A stretch of 64,000 bases of DNA from Trichocoleus sp. FACHB-46 (GTDB lineage: Bacteria; Cyanobacteriota; Cyanobacteriia; FACHB-46): contig NZ_JACJOD010000006.1 in NCBI RefSeq assembly GCF_014695385.1, positions 1 to 64,000 on the forward strand, given 5' to 3'. Below, piece after piece: positions 61,906 to 64,000 of the stretch. Within the stretch, counting starts at the first letter, position 1. The number at the start of each line of letters is the position of its first letter. A model generated the notes under the pieces. That model was not told the DNA's origin. It made no database searches and saw only the letters and a program-made list of their open reading frames with translations. Position numbers and translations under genes: made by a program.

Positions 61906-62361
61906 CTACCACTTTTTGTAAGGCAAGAATTTCCCAGACATCGTGAGTTTGACGCGATCGCCCTTCGGGTCTGTTTCCTTCTCTACATCCATCGTGAAGT
62001 CGATCGCACTCATGATGCCGTCTCCAAATTTCTCCTGAATCACTTCTTTCAACGGCATGCCATAGACCTGCATAATCTCGTAGAAGCGATAAATTAGCGG
62101 ATCGGTTGGTACTACTGGCCCTAGGCCTTTGAGGGGATATTCAGTCAGCTCAGATGCTACGTCTGGCCCTAATCCTAAAGCCTCCACTAATTTACTAGCT
62201 TCATCCTCAGAAGCACTCGCTTGGCGATAAAACAAGGCGGCAATCCAGACTTCATCGCGTCCCAGAATTTTTTCTAAATCTGTAAAACTCAATCCTTGAA
62301 TTTGCTTCGCAGCTAGTAGTTTCTGGGTAATTGCTGGAATCGTCATGAAAAATTCACTCAA
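61906..62361 (-). CDS. cynS: Cyanase (cyanate hydratase)
   Basis: 151 residues (or 146 from the ATG at 62346). It breaks down cyanate with bicarbonate to ammonia and CO2. The decamer active-site residues are present: Arg92 and Glu95 in YRFYEI, and Ser118 in GIMSAIDF. A perfect NtcA-type palindrome (GTAACTAAAGTTAC) lies upstream. The cynABD cyanate transport genes are not beside it. Two possible starts leave the N-terminus uncertain by five residues. Confidence 0.94.
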   Translation of the reverse strand: MSEFFMTIPAITQKLLAAKQIQGLSFTDLEKILGRDEVWIAALFYRQASASEDEASKLVEALGLGPDVASELTEYPLKGLGPVVPTDPLIYRFYEIMQVYGMPLKEVIQEKFGDGIMSAIDFTMDVEKETDPKGDRVKLTMSGKFLPYKKW

Positions 62362-62681
62362 TATTCATCGATTCCACTAGTAACTAAAACTACACTACGT
62401 AGTTGTAACTAAAGTTACGGGTACATCCAGTTTGGTGTTAACGTCACCTCAGGAACATTTACCGCTTAAGCCAAGTCTAATGATTCTAGCTTCAGAGATA
62501 ACTCTAAAGGAGGATGCTCTGGTATCCCAAGAATCAGTATTTTTCACTCACAGTTTGAGTGTTGCGCGGCGGGAGCGGCATTTTCATACCTGATGGTAAT
62601 CTAGATAGTCGCTCTCATCACTGACCTGCATTGAGTAGAGACTACTGAAGAGAACTGGGATTGTAAGCAACAGGGGGCCAA
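62362..62681. other. Intergenic region before the 62688 gene
   Basis: It lies between cynS (leftward) and the small gene at 62688 (rightward) and contains the NtcA site near its left end. The rest is AT-rich with no gene or repeat recognised. Confidence 0.5.
62388..62418 (-). promoter_or_regulatory. NtcA-type operator of cynS
   Basis: GTA-ACTAAAGT-TAC (62405-62418) is an exact GTAN8TAC and a perfect palindrome. Next to it AACTAC-ACTAC-GTAGTT (62388-62404) is a second inverted repeat. NtcA regulates nitrogen genes, including cynS in other cyanobacteria. The centre is about 50 bases before the cynS ATG. A clean -10 TAN3T at 22 bases from it was not found, so the exact promoter is uncertain. 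Confidence 0.72.
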
Positions 62682-62687
62682 TTGAAC

Positions 62688-63089
62688 ATGACTACCGGAT
62701 CGAGGTCATTTCCACAATCCTTATCTCCTTCTAGAGCAAGTGTTCCATCTACCCATAGGACTGTACAGGCAAGCTATCCCTTGTCTGGGTCTGGTTCTAG
62801 TATGTCTAGTTTGGCCCCTCAACGGAGTGACTTTGACAAAAACAAAACTCACTTTATTGCTACCTATCGGGACTGGCCGATTTGGCTAGTGCATGTGCGG
62901 ATCAAACGCCAAACGGGCTTTGGCCAAAAATATCCTGTGTTGCAGTGGCAGCATCCCGCTGATCAAGGACAGGGAGGTCTACGCTACACCTATCAGATTC
63001 GCCCCCGGGAAAGTTTGAATCAAGCTTTAGAGATTGTGCGAATTTTGATTGACCAAACCATCGCGATCGCCCAACAACACGAATCCTAG
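62688..63089 (+). CDS. Hypothetical protein with conserved C-terminal module
   Basis: 133 residues from ATG 62688 (a TTG six bases before is possible). The first 50 residues are Ser/Thr/Pro-rich and disordered. From about 55 the text reads FIATYRDWPIWLVHVRIKRQ, TGFGQKYPVLQWQHP, with QALEIVRILIDQTIAIAQ as a terminal helix. The last 80 residues look like a compact beta-rich domain that I have seen only as cyanobacterial hypothetical proteins. Function unknown. Confidence 0.75.
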   Translation: MTTGSRSFPQSLSPSRASVPSTHRTVQASYPLSGSGSSMSSLAPQRSDFDKNKTHFIATYRDWPIWLVHVRIKRQTGFGQKYPVLQWQHPADQGQGGLRYTYQIRPRESLNQALEIVRILIDQTIAIAQQHES

Positions 63090-63101
63090 TTAACCAAATA
63101 G

Positions 63102-63761
63102 TTAACCGGATGCCAATTTGTGAGCATGGCGCGTGGTTTCGGGCAACCGCCACTTGGTGGTGCAGCGCATCACATAATCGATCGCAGTCAGCAGACTAAT
63201 GCGATGCCCTAACGAAATGTAGAGAGGTTTAGTGCCAACACGGGTCCGCAGCACGGCTCCAACCGTTTCACCCCGATGCTGAAGCGGTTGCCAAGCACCC
63301 CGCTCTTCTGGCACCTCGTCATGTTTTCCGACTAGTAAAGACTTACCAACTCCGACCGCAGGCAAATTCACTAGTAGCCCCAAATGAGCGGCAATCCCCA
63401 TCCGTCGAGGGTGAGCGATGCCATGACCATCACAGAGCAACAAGTCGGGGGGAGTGGCGATTTGTTCTAGCGCATCTAGGACAGCAGGAATTTCTCGGAA
63501 AGACAAAAAGCCTGGAATGTAAGGAAAGGTGGTGGGACGACGGGCGATCGCGTGTTCCACCAGTTGCAACTCCGGAAAACTTAAGACGGCGATCGCGGCA
63601 CGAGTAATGGTTCCACCTTCCTCAAAGCCCACATCAACCCCAGCGACGCGCTGCACCGCTCCTAGTTGGTCTTCCTTGATGATGTCACCGCGCAATTGCT
63701 GCTGAATTATAGTGGCTTCTTCAGCGGTGGCGGGCCAAGGATGCTGTTGTTGGATCTTCAT
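63102..63761 (-). CDS. nfi: Endonuclease V
   Basis: 219 residues. It cuts DNA next to deaminated adenine (hypoxanthine). RVAGVDVGFEEGG with Asp43, PYIPGFLSFREIPAVLDAL, and LLCDGHGIAHPRRMGIAAHLG with the second Asp and the His are all family marks. The start ATG overlaps the stop of the pentapeptide gene in ATGA, so the two are co-transcribed and translationally linked. The gene ends 12 bp from the convergent gene at 62688. Confidence 0.95.
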   Translation of the reverse strand: MKIQQQHPWPATAEEATIIQQQLRGDIIKEDQLGAVQRVAGVDVGFEEGGTITRAAIAVLSFPELQLVEHAIARRPTTFPYIPGFLSFREIPAVLDALEQIATPPDLLLCDGHGIAHPRRMGIAAHLGLLVNLPAVGVGKSLLVGKHDEVPEERGAWQPLQHRGETVGAVLRTRVGTKPLYISLGHRISLLTAIDYVMRCTTKWRLPETTRHAHKLASG

Positions 63762-64000
63762 AGAGAATGACTGTCGCGATGACCATCGGGCAGAATAGTA
63801 GTGCGATCGATATAGGCTGTTTCTAAATCCACGAGCTGAGCGCGATAGAGGTTACAACCAGCGAGCTGGGCTGCTTGAAGTTTGGCCTTTTCTAGGTTGG
63901 TGCGGCTAAGATTTGCAGAGGATAAATTTGCCTGACTCAGATCGGCATTATACAAATCTGCCCCAGATAGGTCGGCCCCAGTCAAATTCGCCCCTTGCAA
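63758..64000 (-). CDS. Pentapeptide-repeat protein, 5' part outside window
   Basis: 80 residues visible, C-terminal part only; the true start lies beyond 64000. The A(D/N)LXX pentapeptide pattern (GADLSGADLYNADLSQANLS) repeats about ten times, then ends in a non-repeat tail. These proteins form right-handed quadrilateral beta-helices, of variable role. The stop overlaps the nfi ATG by four bases. Confidence 0.9.
   Translation of the reverse strand: MQGANLTGADLSGADLYNADLSQANLSSANLSRTNLEKAKLQAAQLAGCNLYRAQLVDLETAYIDRTTILPDGHRDSHSL

Overview
This window is a stretch of cyanobacterial chromosome. The evidence is the dense scatter of HIP1 sites (GCGATCGC), a complete beta-carboxysome operon (two ccmK genes, ccmL, ccmM, ccmN, ccmO), a CO2-uptake NDH-1 gene set (ndhF, ndhD, cupB-type), petG, cytM, a high-light-inducible protein and a PatD-like gene. 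Gene content, the PatD homologue and the large ELWxxDGT-repeat protein fit a filamentous, Leptolyngbya- or Nostoc-like cyanobacterium. I cannot name a species from sequence alone. The window opens inside a 5S rRNA gene, so it lies just downstream of an rRNA operon. It ends inside a pentapeptide-repeat gene.

Layout. 0-9.9 kb is mainly housekeeping: DUF3370, a pyroglutamyl-peptidase-like protein, hisH, rsmD, petG/cytM, an ABC exporter, a DedA protein, ahcY and an NhaP-type antiporter. 9.9-12.4 kb is an island of five small unrecognised genes. Four of them sit behind copies of one short promoter/leader element (core ATTCAAGTTCT). One encodes a possible DNA-binding protein. 12.4-14.7 kb holds panB and a UbiH-type hydroxylase. 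14.8-16.4 kb is AT-richer and defence-like: a predicted PD-(D/E)XK nuclease followed by an MntA/HepT toxin-antitoxin pair. 16.5-22 kb holds a large PhoD-like phosphatase, two SUKH (SMI1/KNR4) proteins, a small secreted protein and a protein with a C2-like front and a Cys/His papain-like core. 22.5-25.1 kb holds a mechanosensitive channel and a LuxR-type regulator.

25.1-35.7 kb is the carbon-concentrating region. The ccm operon reads leftward and the ndhF4-ndhD4-cupB set reads rightward from a shared 0.8-kb divergent intergenic region. CupB with NDH-1 hydrates CO2 to bicarbonate, and the carboxysome turns bicarbonate back into CO2 around Rubisco. 35.8-40 kb holds small stress and membrane proteins, an HLIP, a heme-oxygenase-like iron enzyme and a striking pseudoknot-forming leader in front of a 47-residue membrane protein. 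40.6-62.4 kb is mixed core metabolism: NrtS-like nitrate transporter, methyltransferases, a fused peptide-type ABC ATPase, PatD, Rsh, SelO, a tandem pair of MscS channels, MnmE, DUF92/VTE6, exodeoxyribonuclease III, a cation diffusion facilitator and cyanase behind a perfect NtcA-type palindrome. Endonuclease V and the pentapeptide protein close the window.

A GC-rich dispersed repeat of about 110 bp with a CT-rich tail occurs three times (13.2, 38.1 and 44.0 kb). The best candidates for undescribed biology are the shared-leader gene cluster at 10-12.4 kb, the pseudoknotted leader at 37.8 kb, and the C2/Cys-His protein beside SUKH proteins at 19-22 kb. All functional statements rest on motif recognition by eye; no database search was run.
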